Source: Flaviflagellibacter deserti
GTDB taxonomy: Bacteria; Pseudomonadota; Alphaproteobacteria; Rhizobiales; Methylopilaceae
Length of the DNA: 64,000 nucleotides
Reading direction: 5' to 3'
NCBI RefSeq assembly: GCF_042652085.1
Contig: NZ_JBHSJF010000001.1
Coordinates: 124,001 to 188,000, forward strand
Shown here: positions 16,062 to 23,959 of the stretch, piece after piece
How the letters are laid out: each line of letters opens with the position of its first letter
Position numbering within the stretch: position 1 is the first letter of the stretch
Notes under the pieces: generated by a model
What the model saw: only the letters and a program-made list of their open reading frames with translations
The model's database searches: none
What the model was told of the DNA's origin: nothing
Position numbers and translations under genes: made by a program

Positions 16062-17522
16062 TCAAATGGTGATGTAGCCAGTGGCGAGGCCGTGGATCCC
16101 GATACTGCACAGGATCATGGCCACGATGAACACGCCCCATTCGATCGGCGTGAACAACTTTCGGTTCTCCTCCCGCCGCGCCCAGAAGTAGAGGATGGTT
16201 CCCGGTCCATACAGGATCGCTGAGAGAACCAGGAACTTCATGCCGGCGGAATAGATCAGAAACAGCGTGTAGATGACGGCAAGCGCCGCAAAGATCATGT
16301 CGCGTCTGCGTTCCTGCGGCCGGGTCCCATAAGTCTCGCCGCGCATGGCCAACTGCAAGCCGTAGGCGGCGACGAGCAGGAACGGGATCAGCGCCATCAC
16401 GCTGGTCAGGTTCAGCATCAGCGAGAAGGCGTCGTTCGACCAATAGGTGCTGATGACGAACAACTGGACGATGATGTTGGTGAGCCACAGCGCCGCCGCC
16501 GGCACCCGGTTCTCGTTCTGCCTCGCGAAGATCTTCGGCATGTCCTTGGTCTTCGCCGCGGCGAACAGCACTTCGGCGCAGATCAGCGACCAGGCGAGAT
16601 ACGCGCCGAGCACCGAGATCAGAAGCCCGATACTGACGAACACCGCACCCCAATGTCCGACAACGGCTTCGAGCACGGCCGCCATGGACGGTTGCCGCAT
16701 GCCCGCGATGTCGGGTCGCTCCAACACGCCGTAAGGCAGCAGCGTCACGAGCACCATGAGCGTGGTGACGCTCAGAAAGCCGATGATTGTTGCGACGCCG
16801 ACATGCGAGCGCCTCTGTGCATAGCGCGAATAGACGCTCGCGCCCTCGATCCCGAGGAATACAAATACTGTGACCAGCATGGTGGCGCGCACCTGCTCGA
16901 GCAGGCTCGTCGGAGGCATGCCTTCGCCGCCCCAGAAATTGGCACGGAACAAGTCGAGCTTGAACGCAAAGAACAGAATGAAGATGAAGACGAGGATTGG
17001 GATGATCTTGGCAATGGTGACGACGGTATTGATGAACGCCGCCTGCTCGGTGCCGCGCAGGATCATGAAGTGGAACAGCCAGATGCCAACGGACGCGACG
17101 ACAATGGCGGCCACGGTGTTTCCATCGCCGAAGACCGGGAAGAAGGCGCCGAGGGTGGACTTGATCAGCACCCAATAGGAGACGTTGCCGATGCAGCTGC
17201 CAATCCAGTAGCCGAGCGCGGAGAGAAATCCCGGATAGTTTCCGAAACCTTCCTTCGCATAGGCGTAGACGCCGGCATCCAAATCAGGCTTGCGTTCGGC
17301 GAGTGCCTGGAAGACGCGTGCGAGCATGTACATTCCACTGGCGGCGATGCACCAGGCGATGATCGCACCGAAGGGGCCTGTCGCGAGTCCGAAGGTTCGT
17401 GGCAGGGAGAAAATTCCCGACCCGACCATCGAGCCGATGACCATCGCAGTGAGAACCGGAAGCTTGAGCTTCTGCTCGGTCGATGATGCCGCGACCTGAT
17501 CTGCAGCAGACGTCGTCGTCAT
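16062..17522 (-). CDS. arcD: Arginine/ornithine antiporter (APC superfamily)
   Basis: A 486-residue carrier with about 12 to 13 membrane helices. Helix 1 has the APC unwound motif MVGSGIFSLPRTF, typical of basic amino acid/polyamine antiporters, and the central WSLICAEVLFAAAKTKDMPKIFA segment is the conserved loop of the ArcD/LysP-like branch. In the arginine deiminase route it brings in arginine and releases ornithine. It is the first gene of the arcD-arcA pair. Genes for ornithine carbamoyltransferase and carbamate kinase are not in the window, so the rest of the pathway must be elsewhere or absent. Confidence 0.9.
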   Translation of the reverse strand: MTTTSAADQVAASSTEQKLKLPVLTAMVIGSMVGSGIFSLPRTFGLATGPFGAIIAWCIAASGMYMLARVFQALAERKPDLDAGVYAYAKEGFGNYPGFLSALGYWIGSCIGNVSYWVLIKSTLGAFFPVFGDGNTVAAIVVASVGIWLFHFMILRGTEQAAFINTVVTIAKIIPILVFIFILFFAFKLDLFRANFWGGEGMPPTSLLEQVRATMLVTVFVFLGIEGASVYSRYAQRRSHVGVATIIGFLSVTTLMVLVTLLPYGVLERPDIAGMRQPSMAAVLEAVVGHWGAVFVSIGLLISVLGAYLAWSLICAEVLFAAAKTKDMPKIFARQNENRVPAAALWLTNIIVQLFVISTYWSNDAFSLMLNLTSVMALIPFLLVAAYGLQLAMRGETYGTRPQERRRDMIFAALAVIYTLFLIYSAGMKFLVLSAILYGPGTILYFWARREENRKLFTPIEWGVFIVAMILCSIGIHGLATGYITI

Positions 17523-17705
17523 GCGCGCCTCCTCACGTGGTCAGTGAAATGGCTTTCATTTTAGAAGTATTCTATGCTTACATAGAGATAATACTCAGCA
17601 TACGGCAAGCAGTAGCTGCGAAGGCCGCGATATTGGCGGCAGATACATTGACGGTCTATTCAGACTGCGCCGAACTGTACTGTAGCATATTGTCAAGTCA
17701 ACATT

Positions 17706-18884
17706 TCATTTCACCCAACGCGTGTGCCATGATCCGCGCTCACGCAGCGCGACTGCTTGATCTGTGTGAATAGTTTCGCCGCCCATTCGCTTCGTTGAAG
17801 TCGTCGGCGCTGCGGGTTCTCGCGGGAATCCGCCTTCGGCCGCGAGGCGTGGATCGCCCTGAGGCGGTGCCGTCGACGCCAAGGTCGCCAGCCATTCAGT
17901 CCGCGGGTCGATCCGGCAGAATGTGAGCGCCGCCACGGCGATCGGCACGCCGAGCACAGTGCCAGGCAGGCCCCAGAGGTACGTCCAGAGAAAGATGGAG
18001 AAGAGCACGATCGTGGGTGAGATCGTGAGGGCGGAGCCGTAAAGGCGCGGCTCGACGTAGCTGCCGACTATCAACTGGATGGACCACATGCAGCCGAGCA
18101 CGGTCGCCACGCTCTGCCAACTCTCCATCTGCACCGCCGAGATCAGGGTCGGCAACAGCGTCGCGAAGAAGGGACCGATGATTGGTATGTAGTTAAAAAC
18201 AAAGGCGATGACGCCCCATTCGCGTGCGAGCGGCAAGCCGAGAGCAACTGCGAAGATCCAGACGAGCGTGCCGGTAAGAACGCTCATGAGCGTCCGGACG
18301 ACCATAAAGCGTCGCCATTTTCGAGCCGTCTCGGCGCAGCCTTCGAGGATCGCCCGTGCGAGCGGTTTCCTCGGCAGTGAGCGTATCCTCGCGGCGATGG
18401 CGTCTACTTCGACGAGCCCGAGCGCCACATAGATCAGCACCACCAGAGAGAAGGTGATCGTCGCGTTGATGTGGGCCGTTAGCCGCTGGATCAAGCCCAG
18501 GACCCATCCTGCGCTGAAGTGTTCCGCCCAGATGCCGGCGACCGCTATTCCATGCCCTTCGAGCCAGTTTGCCGCGCGGTCGTAAGTTGCCTGGAACGTC
18601 TGGGCGTTCGCCATGGTCCAGCGACCGACGTGGCTGAAGGCCCAGGTGCCGACGGAAGACAGGAGGGCGAACGCCGCCAGGATGGTCAGGAGGGTGAGGA
18701 CGAGAGCTGCGAGGCGCGGCAGCTTGGCCTGAAGCCAGCCTTGCAGGGGCCATGCGAGCGCGATGATGAACAGCGCCAGCATCGCGGGAGCGACCACCGC
18801 GCTCGCCAGCTTCAGCCCGCCGAGAACCATCACGACGGCGATTAGCATGATTCCTGCGGTGCTTACGGGCAGCGTCGCCATCAT
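17706..18884 (-). CDS. AI-2E family transporter (PerM-like permease)
   Basis: An integral membrane protein of 392 residues from the start at 18884 (two adjacent ATG codons after a GGAAG ribosome site). Features of the family are visible: paired hydrophobic segments at the N-terminus, a soluble helical region in the middle, then the conserved VFNYIPIIGPFFATLLPTLI and the later GLPGTVLGVPIAVAALTF. Some members export AI-2 or act as Na+/H+ antiporters; the role here is unknown. The C-terminal tail after about 350 is hydrophilic and variable. An upstream open extension to 18974 is not supported by a ribosome site. Confidence 0.87.
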   Translation of the reverse strand: MMATLPVSTAGIMLIAVVMVLGGLKLASAVVAPAMLALFIIALAWPLQGWLQAKLPRLAALVLTLLTILAAFALLSSVGTWAFSHVGRWTMANAQTFQATYDRAANWLEGHGIAVAGIWAEHFSAGWVLGLIQRLTAHINATITFSLVVLIYVALGLVEVDAIAARIRSLPRKPLARAILEGCAETARKWRRFMVVRTLMSVLTGTLVWIFAVALGLPLAREWGVIAFVFNYIPIIGPFFATLLPTLISAVQMESWQSVATVLGCMWSIQLIVGSYVEPRLYGSALTISPTIVLFSIFLWTYLWGLPGTVLGVPIAVAALTFCRIDPRTEWLATLASTAPPQGDPRLAAEGGFPREPAAPTTSTKRMGGETIHTDQAVALRERGSWHTRWVK

Positions 18885-19222
18885 CCAGCTTCCAAGGTTT
18901 CGCCGGAGGGTGGCAAAACCTCGCAGAATATTCGTCTCTTGACAACTTGTCGCACCATAATAAGGTGTCAGCACCTAAAGAGACGATGCATTGGAGACGC
19001 CATGCAGTCGTCTAGAATATGCTGAATTTTGAACTGTTTATCGATTTTTATACATGTTTAAGTTAAAGTACCAATACATGCTTGGCTGACACTCTGTCTT
19101 CTTCTCTTGGACGGAGTTCATGGGACCTTGGCGGTCCGGACCTCGGCGGAGGTTGTGCAACATGGAGTCCGCAGAGTGTCCCGGTCGCTCGAGACTTTCG
19201 GTCGTCGAGAGGAGAGCATGCC
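18885..19222. other. AT-rich divergent intergenic region
   Basis: This stretch separates the AI-2E permease gene from the DUF1269 gene. Its centre (about 18995-19080) is clearly AT-richer than the flanks and contains ATACATG twice (near 19051 and 19074), suggesting promoter or operator sequences. I could not assign a regulator. The last part carries the GAGGAGAG ribosome site for the next gene. Confidence 0.4.
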
Positions 19223-19789
19223 ATGTCAGAGCTGGTGGTCGTGGGCTTCGACAATCCGCACGATGCGGACCGCGTCTTGACTGAACTGGTCAGGCTGCAG
19301 AAGGAGTATCTCATCGATCTGGAGGATGCGGTTGTCGCCATCCGAAGCCCCGATGGGCAAACCCGCATCAAGCAAAGCATGAATCTCGTCAGGGCCGGAG
19401 CCGCCGGTGGTGGAATGACTGGCGCGATCTGGGGCGGGCTGATCGGACTCTTGCTGGCCAACCCACTCGCAGGTATGGCGATCGGCGGAGCGGTCGGCGC
19501 GGGCACGGGTGCCCTGTCTGGGAGCGCCATGGACTACGGCATCAACGACGGCTTCATTCGTTCGCTTGGTGAAACCCTGCAGCCGGATACGTCGGCACTG
19601 TTTCTGCTGATCCGCAAGGCACAGCCCGATAAGGTCCTGCAGGAGCTGTCGGGCTATCACGGCAAGATACTTCGGTCGTCCTTGTCCCCCGAGCAGGAGA
19701 AGAACCTGCAGGAGGCACTCTCGAGGGCAACAGCCTCAAGCGATTCTGTTCCGGTGGCCGAGGGGAACCTGGCCCCCGCACCGGGCTGA
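19223..19789 (+). CDS. DUF1269 domain-containing membrane protein
   Basis: The start at 19223 follows a GAGGAGAG ribosome site and gives MSELVVVGFDNPHDADRVL, the normal beginning of DUF1269 proteins. The N-terminal half is a ferredoxin-like soluble part with LEDAVVAIRSPDGQ. The middle has a glycine-rich hydrophobic hairpin (residues about 55-95, with GGGMTGAIWGGLIGLLL and GGAVGAGTGALSG), resembling glycine-zipper membrane segments. The family is linked to stress responses but has no assigned activity. It heads a run of same-strand genes reaching the RND pump. 188 residues. Confidence 0.85.
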   Translation: MSELVVVGFDNPHDADRVLTELVRLQKEYLIDLEDAVVAIRSPDGQTRIKQSMNLVRAGAAGGGMTGAIWGGLIGLLLANPLAGMAIGGAVGAGTGALSGSAMDYGINDGFIRSLGETLQPDTSALFLLIRKAQPDKVLQELSGYHGKILRSSLSPEQEKNLQEALSRATASSDSVPVAEGNLAPAPG

Positions 19790-19838
19790 CACCCAAGGGT
19801 CGACACGTCGCGGGCGTCGCAGCTTGCCGGAGGATGCC

Positions 19839-20432
19839 ATGGCCGAGATACACTCGCTGCAAATATCGGCGGCCGGCGAAGAAGGCCGCAAATGGTTCTC
19901 CTTCTTGGCTCTCGGAGCAGCCTTGTTCCTGCTGGGAGTAGTGGCGCTGTTCCTGCCGCTTCTATCGACGTTCGCGGTCGGTGTGATGCTGGGCGCGACC
20001 CTCGCCGTGAGCGGCGGCATTCAGATCGTTCAGTCGTTCCAGGTGAGGAGATGGGCGGGGTTCACCTGGCATCTGCTGTTGGGGGTCGTCCAGCTGATCG
20101 GGGGAGTGCTTGTCTACGGAAACCCGTTCGCCGGTGCCATTGCGATCACCGCGGTGCTCGCCGCGACATTCATCATCCAGGGTGTGATGCAGGTTGCTCT
20201 TGGATTGAGGGTTCGACCGGAAAAGGGCTGGAGCTTGCTTCTAGGCTCCGGCGTGGTCGCCATCCTTGCCGGAGGGGTCCTGCTCGCCAAGTTCCACTTC
20301 GCTGGGCTCTATACGCCCGGCCTCATGCTCGCCGCTTCGCTGATGTTCGGCGGAGTAGCCTACGGAGCAATCGGGTGGATGGCCCGACGTTTCGGCGCTG
20401 AGCGCACTGCCGGTCGGAAATCCGGTTCATGA
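19839..20432 (+). CDS. HdeD family membrane protein (DUF308)
   Basis: A 197-residue protein with about six membrane helices in the DUF308 pattern: repeated pairs of hydrophobic segments such as LALGAALFLLGVVALFLPLLS and GVMLGATLAVSGGIQIVQSF. HdeD in Escherichia coli contributes to acid resistance at high cell density; the mechanism is not known. The ATG at 19839 has GGAGG five bases upstream and is preferred over the in-frame TTG at 19824. It lies 49 bases after the DUF1269 gene, and both are stress-type membrane proteins likely to be coexpressed. Confidence 0.87.
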   Translation: MAEIHSLQISAAGEEGRKWFSFLALGAALFLLGVVALFLPLLSTFAVGVMLGATLAVSGGIQIVQSFQVRRWAGFTWHLLLGVVQLIGGVLVYGNPFAGAIAITAVLAATFIIQGVMQVALGLRVRPEKGWSLLLGSGVVAILAGGVLLAKFHFAGLYTPGLMLAASLMFGGVAYGAIGWMARRFGAERTAGRKSGS

Positions 20433-20520
20433 CGAGAGATGGCCGCGGTCGTAAGACCGGCTTGCCCGGGTCAGGGTGTGCGAGGCCCGCGATCGGAAGT
20501 ATCGTCACGGAGGAGCAGGC

Positions 20521-20814
20521 ATGGACAGACGTTCATTCGTAATCGGTCTATTCGGCAGCGCCGGTCTCGTCGCGCTCGCCGCAACAGTTCCGCGTTCGGT
20601 CAGCGCACTGCCTATTGCCCCCAAAACAGTTCCCAGCGGGTCCGAAGTGATAAGTCCTCCGTCGACGGAGCAGGGCGCCGTTCAGCCGGTTTGGCACCGC
20701 GGCCGACCACATCGCCGCCGCGTCCGCCGGTCCCGTCTGGTCTGCCGCCGCTACCGCCGCCGGGGCCGCTGGGTTCGCAGGTGCCGTCGCGTGCCCTATT
20801 GGCGCTGGATCTGA
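20521..20814 (+). CDS. Small Tat-exported arginine-rich protein
   Basis: A 97-residue protein with a strong GGAGGAG ribosome site. It has a Tat signal peptide: DRRSFVIGLFGSAGLVALAAT, with processing near SVSA. The mature C-terminal half is extremely Arg-rich and contains three cysteines (VCRRYRRRGRWVRRCRR), ending VPYWRWI. The composition is protamine-like, yet the signal puts it outside the cytoplasm, where it might bind lipopolysaccharide or other acidic polymers. No enzymatic motif is present. I know of similar unnamed small proteins in this bacterial order but no assigned function. Confidence 0.65.
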   Translation: MDRRSFVIGLFGSAGLVALAATVPRSVSALPIAPKTVPSGSEVISPPSTEQGAVQPVWHRGRPHRRRVRRSRLVCRRYRRRGRWVRRCRRVPYWRWI

Positions 20815-20926
20815 GGTCGCCGCCCAACGCACGACCGCATGGTCCTCTCCTCGGAAGTCGTTGGCTGACTGTGGCGGGTCCACCATTCGGGGCGGGGCCC
20901 GGACCCGGAGTTGCGATGAGGCGACC

Positions 20927-22423
20927 ATGACCGAAGCCGACGAACCACCGCGAAAGATCAAGGAACCTTCCTACGCCGACGGCATCGCCCCGATGCTGCT
21001 GCTGGTCGTGCTCATCGCCGGTGCGGTCGCGCTTTTCGGCCTTCAGGCCACGGAGGGACCGATACAGGTGGCGCTCATCCTCGCCGCTATGTTCACGGCC
21101 CTCATCATTCTGAAGAACGGTCATCCATGGGAGGAGATCGCCGAGGCGGGCCGCAAGGGCGTGTCCTCCGTGGTCAGCGCGATCTTCATCCTGCTTTCCG
21201 TCGGAGCGCTGATCGGCGCCTGGAACATGTCGGGCACGATTCCGACGCTGGTGTTCTATGGCATCCAGATCCTCAGTCCGAACTGGTTCTATCTCGCGAG
21301 CCTCGTCATCTGCTCCGCGATCTCGATGGGGATCGGCAGTTCATGGACGACGGCGGGGACGATCGGCGTCGGCCTGACCGCCCTGGCGACCCTTGCCGGC
21401 GTGTCGCCCGTTATAACTGCGGGGGCCGTGGTCTCCGGCGCCTATGTCGGCGACAAGCTGTCGCCGCTCTCCGAGACGACGGTCCTTGCCGCGCAACTGA
21501 CGGGGAATGACGTCTACACCCATCTGCGCGCCCAGATGAAGACCTCCGTTCCCGCCTTCATTTTGGCGGCGGTGCTGTTCGGGATGATCGGCCTGATGGA
21601 CGGCAGCGAGGGGGCAGGGGAGGCGGTCATCGCCTCCGAGCTCGTGGCTCTCGACGGGCTTTTCCATATCACCCCGCTGAACCTGTTGCCGCTCGTCCTG
21701 CTCGTCACCCTCTCCGTTCTCCGGGTCCCAGCGTCGCTGGCGATCATGGCCGCCGCGCTGTTCGCCGGATTGATGGCGCCGCTGCTGCAGTCCGAGGCGG
21801 TGCTGCGGTTCGTCGGGACGGACCAGACCGCCGCGCCGTGGGATTACATCAAGGGCATCTGGCAGGCGCTCGCTACCGGATACCGGACAACTTCGGGCAT
21901 TGCCGAGGTCGACAGCCTGCTGTCGCGCGGCGGCATGGACAGCATGCTGAAGACGATCTGGCTGATCCTCGGAGCGCTGGTGTTCGGTACCCTGCTGGAC
22001 GAATTCGGCCTGCTTTCGAAGCTTATCACGCCAATGCTCAAGGCGGCGCGAACATCGGGGCAATTGGTGGCAAGTGCCGCCGGCACCGCGATCGGGCTCA
22101 ACATCATCGCAGGCGACCAGTATCTGGCGCTGGTGCTTCCCGCCCGGCTTTTCCGAAGAGAATTCGAGGCGCGCGGCCTGCCGTCCACGAACCTTTCGCG
22201 CACGCTTGCCGATGCCGGAACCGTCACCTCGCCGCTCGTGCCCTGGAATTCGTGCGGCGCCTATATGTCCGCAGTGCTGGGAGTTCCTACCCTGCTTTAT
22301 CTCCCTTTCTGTTTCTTCAATCTTGCCAGTCCGCTGCTCACTGTCGTCGTGGGAGCAAGAATGCCGACGAGTGCTGCCCGAATTGGCCATAATAATCAGG
22401 TGCCGCGTCGTCCTTATACGTGA
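20927..22423 (+). CDS. nhaC: Na+/H+ antiporter NhaC family protein
   Basis: A 498-residue membrane protein with about 11 to 12 helices. NhaC signatures are clear: SMGIGSSWTTAGTIGVGL, the following GAYVGDKLSPLSETTVLAAQL, and NIIAGDQYLALVLPARLF with TLADAGTVTSPLVPWNSCGAY in the second half. These proteins exchange sodium for protons, and some exchange malate/lactate or amino acids. The start at 20927 (MTEADEPPRKIKEP) gives a normal cytoplasmic N-terminus; the open frame further upstream overlaps noncoding DNA. It sits in the same-strand run with the stress-type membrane proteins. Confidence 0.92.
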   Translation: MTEADEPPRKIKEPSYADGIAPMLLLVVLIAGAVALFGLQATEGPIQVALILAAMFTALIILKNGHPWEEIAEAGRKGVSSVVSAIFILLSVGALIGAWNMSGTIPTLVFYGIQILSPNWFYLASLVICSAISMGIGSSWTTAGTIGVGLTALATLAGVSPVITAGAVVSGAYVGDKLSPLSETTVLAAQLTGNDVYTHLRAQMKTSVPAFILAAVLFGMIGLMDGSEGAGEAVIASELVALDGLFHITPLNLLPLVLLVTLSVLRVPASLAIMAAALFAGLMAPLLQSEAVLRFVGTDQTAAPWDYIKGIWQALATGYRTTSGIAEVDSLLSRGGMDSMLKTIWLILGALVFGTLLDEFGLLSKLITPMLKAARTSGQLVASAAGTAIGLNIIAGDQYLALVLPARLFRREFEARGLPSTNLSRTLADAGTVTSPLVPWNSCGAYMSAVLGVPTLLYLPFCFFNLASPLLTVVVGARMPTSAARIGHNNQVPRRPYT

Positions 22424-22470
22424 GAAAGTGTAGTCGAGTATATTTGTAAAAGAGCGCGAGGTCCAAAACG

Positions 22471-22767
22471 ATGCTGTCTCGTCGGCAATTGATACTTGGA
22501 CTGGGCAGCGGGTTTGCAGCCAGTTCGGTCGCCTTCGACCCCGTGTACGCGCAGACTGTTCCTGATGGTCGGCGGCGGAGTCCCTTCCCGTCGTGGGGTC
22601 GGCGCCCACCAGCGCCGCCAGCGCGCTACGAGGCCGTTCCGGATAATCGGCCGGGCTTCGAATGGCTTGAGGGGCGTTGGGTATGGACCGCTCGCCAAGG
22701 GCGTTGGGTATGGGTTCCGGGCCGCTGGGTCAGGAGCCGAAGGGTCCGGCTTCCAGGAGCGGGATAA
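22471..22767 (+). CDS. Small exported protein with WxPGxW motif
   Basis: A 98-residue protein beginning with a Tat-like signal (SRRQLILGLGSGFAASSVAF), cleavage likely after VYAQ. The mature part is Pro/Arg-rich and ends with tandem Trp motifs: FEWLEGRWVWT, then GRWVWVPGRWVR. It is related in design to the GNRPG protein at 13998-14546, though shorter and without the repeats. It lies between nhaC and the RND adaptor, whose start is only 25 bases downstream. Function unknown; probably an envelope protein. Confidence 0.65.
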   Translation: MLSRRQLILGLGSGFAASSVAFDPVYAQTVPDGRRRSPFPSWGRRPPAPPARYEAVPDNRPGFEWLEGRWVWTARQGRWVWVPGRWVRSRRVRLPGAG

Positions 22768-22792
22768 AACTAGTTCAGGGAAGGACCGCCGC

Positions 22793-23959
22793 GTGCACCT
22801 CGATGGGATGCCGGGATTCTCGGCCTTAGGGATATCGCTTGGATGGCTCGGCTTGGTCGCAGCATCCGCTTCCGCAGCCGAAGCCCCGCTGCCCGCCGTC
22901 GGCGTAACGCCTGTCCTCGTTAGGGATGTCTCGCCCGGAACTGAATTCGTCGGGCGCGTCGAGGCGCAAAATTCGGTCGATGTCCGCGCGCGCGTGGAGG
23001 GTTTCGTGCAGGAGCGGCCGTTCCAAGAGGGGCAGCTGATCCAGCAGGGACAGGTCCTTTTCATCATCGAGACGACGGCCTACGAGGCCGCGCTTGCAGT
23101 TACCAAAGCGACGCTCGCCAGCGCGCAGGCGACGCTGCAGGAGGCCGAGCAGCGTTTCCAGCGCAATCAGGAACTTCGACGGACCAATGCCATAGCGCAG
23201 GCAACCCTGGACGAGGCGGTCGCAGCGCGCGACGTCGCGCAAGCGAACGTAAAATCGGCCGAGGCGAGCGTCCGACAGGCTCAATTGAATCTCGACTACA
23301 CCACGATCAGGGCTCCCATCTCCGGGAGAGTGGGGCGGGCCGCTTTTTCGGTCGGGAGTCTGGTCGGCCCGACCTCCGAGCCTCTGGCGCGGGTCGTCCA
23401 GGTCGATCCCATCCGTGTCGTTTTCTCCGTGAGCGACCGCACGATTCTGGAACTTCGCACCCAGGCGGGAGACCTCAGCGAAGACGAGCTCTCGAAACGC
23501 TTCGTTCCGACCGTGCGATTTCCAACCGGAGTCGCCTACGAGCCGACGGGCGAGATCGAGTTCTTCGGCAACGAATTCGATCCTCAGACCGGAACCATTC
23601 CGATTTGGGCCAGGTTCGCTAACTCTCGAGCGATGCTCGTGCCGGGCCAGTTCGTGACCGTCTCCGTTCAGCGGGCAGAGCCGATGCGTCGCCCCGTAGT
23701 GCCGATCGGTGCCGTAGAGCAGGACCGAGACGGACGGTTCGTTCTCGTCCTCGAGCACGGCGATCGAGTTGGGATCAGGCGGATTCGGGTGGGCGCGCAG
23801 ATCGGCCAATATTGGACGGTGGAGGAGGGGCTTGGCGGAGGCGAGAGCCTGATCGTCCAAGGCTTGCAGAATGTTCGGCCGGGGACCGTCGTTCGGCCCA
23901 TCGTTTCGGAGAATGCCGCCGATAACGATGCTCCAGTGGCCGGGGCGGGCGGCCCATGA
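22793..23959 (+). CDS. RND efflux periplasmic adaptor subunit (AcrA/MexA family)
   Basis: The adaptor links an RND pump to an outer-membrane channel. The GTG at 22793 is preceded by AAGGA and gives a signal peptide ending SASAAEAP; the ATG at 22808 is the alternative. Domains in order: beta-barrel/lipoyl start (FVGRVEAQNSVDVRARVEGF), coiled-coil hairpin with TLQEAEQRFQRNQELRRTNAIAQ, lipoyl return (LDYTTIRAPISGRVG), beta-barrel (FVPTVRF to PGQFVTVSV) and membrane-proximal domain. It lacks the lipobox cysteine of AcrA, as many relatives do. The last 4 bases overlap the pump gene, showing translational coupling. Confidence 0.93.
   Translation: MHLDGMPGFSALGISLGWLGLVAASASAAEAPLPAVGVTPVLVRDVSPGTEFVGRVEAQNSVDVRARVEGFVQERPFQEGQLIQQGQVLFIIETTAYEAALAVTKATLASAQATLQEAEQRFQRNQELRRTNAIAQATLDEAVAARDVAQANVKSAEASVRQAQLNLDYTTIRAPISGRVGRAAFSVGSLVGPTSEPLARVVQVDPIRVVFSVSDRTILELRTQAGDLSEDELSKRFVPTVRFPTGVAYEPTGEIEFFGNEFDPQTGTIPIWARFANSRAMLVPGQFVTVSVQRAEPMRRPVVPIGAVEQDRDGRFVLVLEHGDRVGIRRIRVGAQIGQYWTVEEGLGGGESLIVQGLQNVRPGTVVRPIVSENAADNDAPVAGAGGP

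Noticed and set aside
16045..17175. Minus-strand frame joined upstream to arginine deiminase
   Set aside because: It lies inside arcD in another frame; ArcA has its own ATG 17 bases after the arcD stop.
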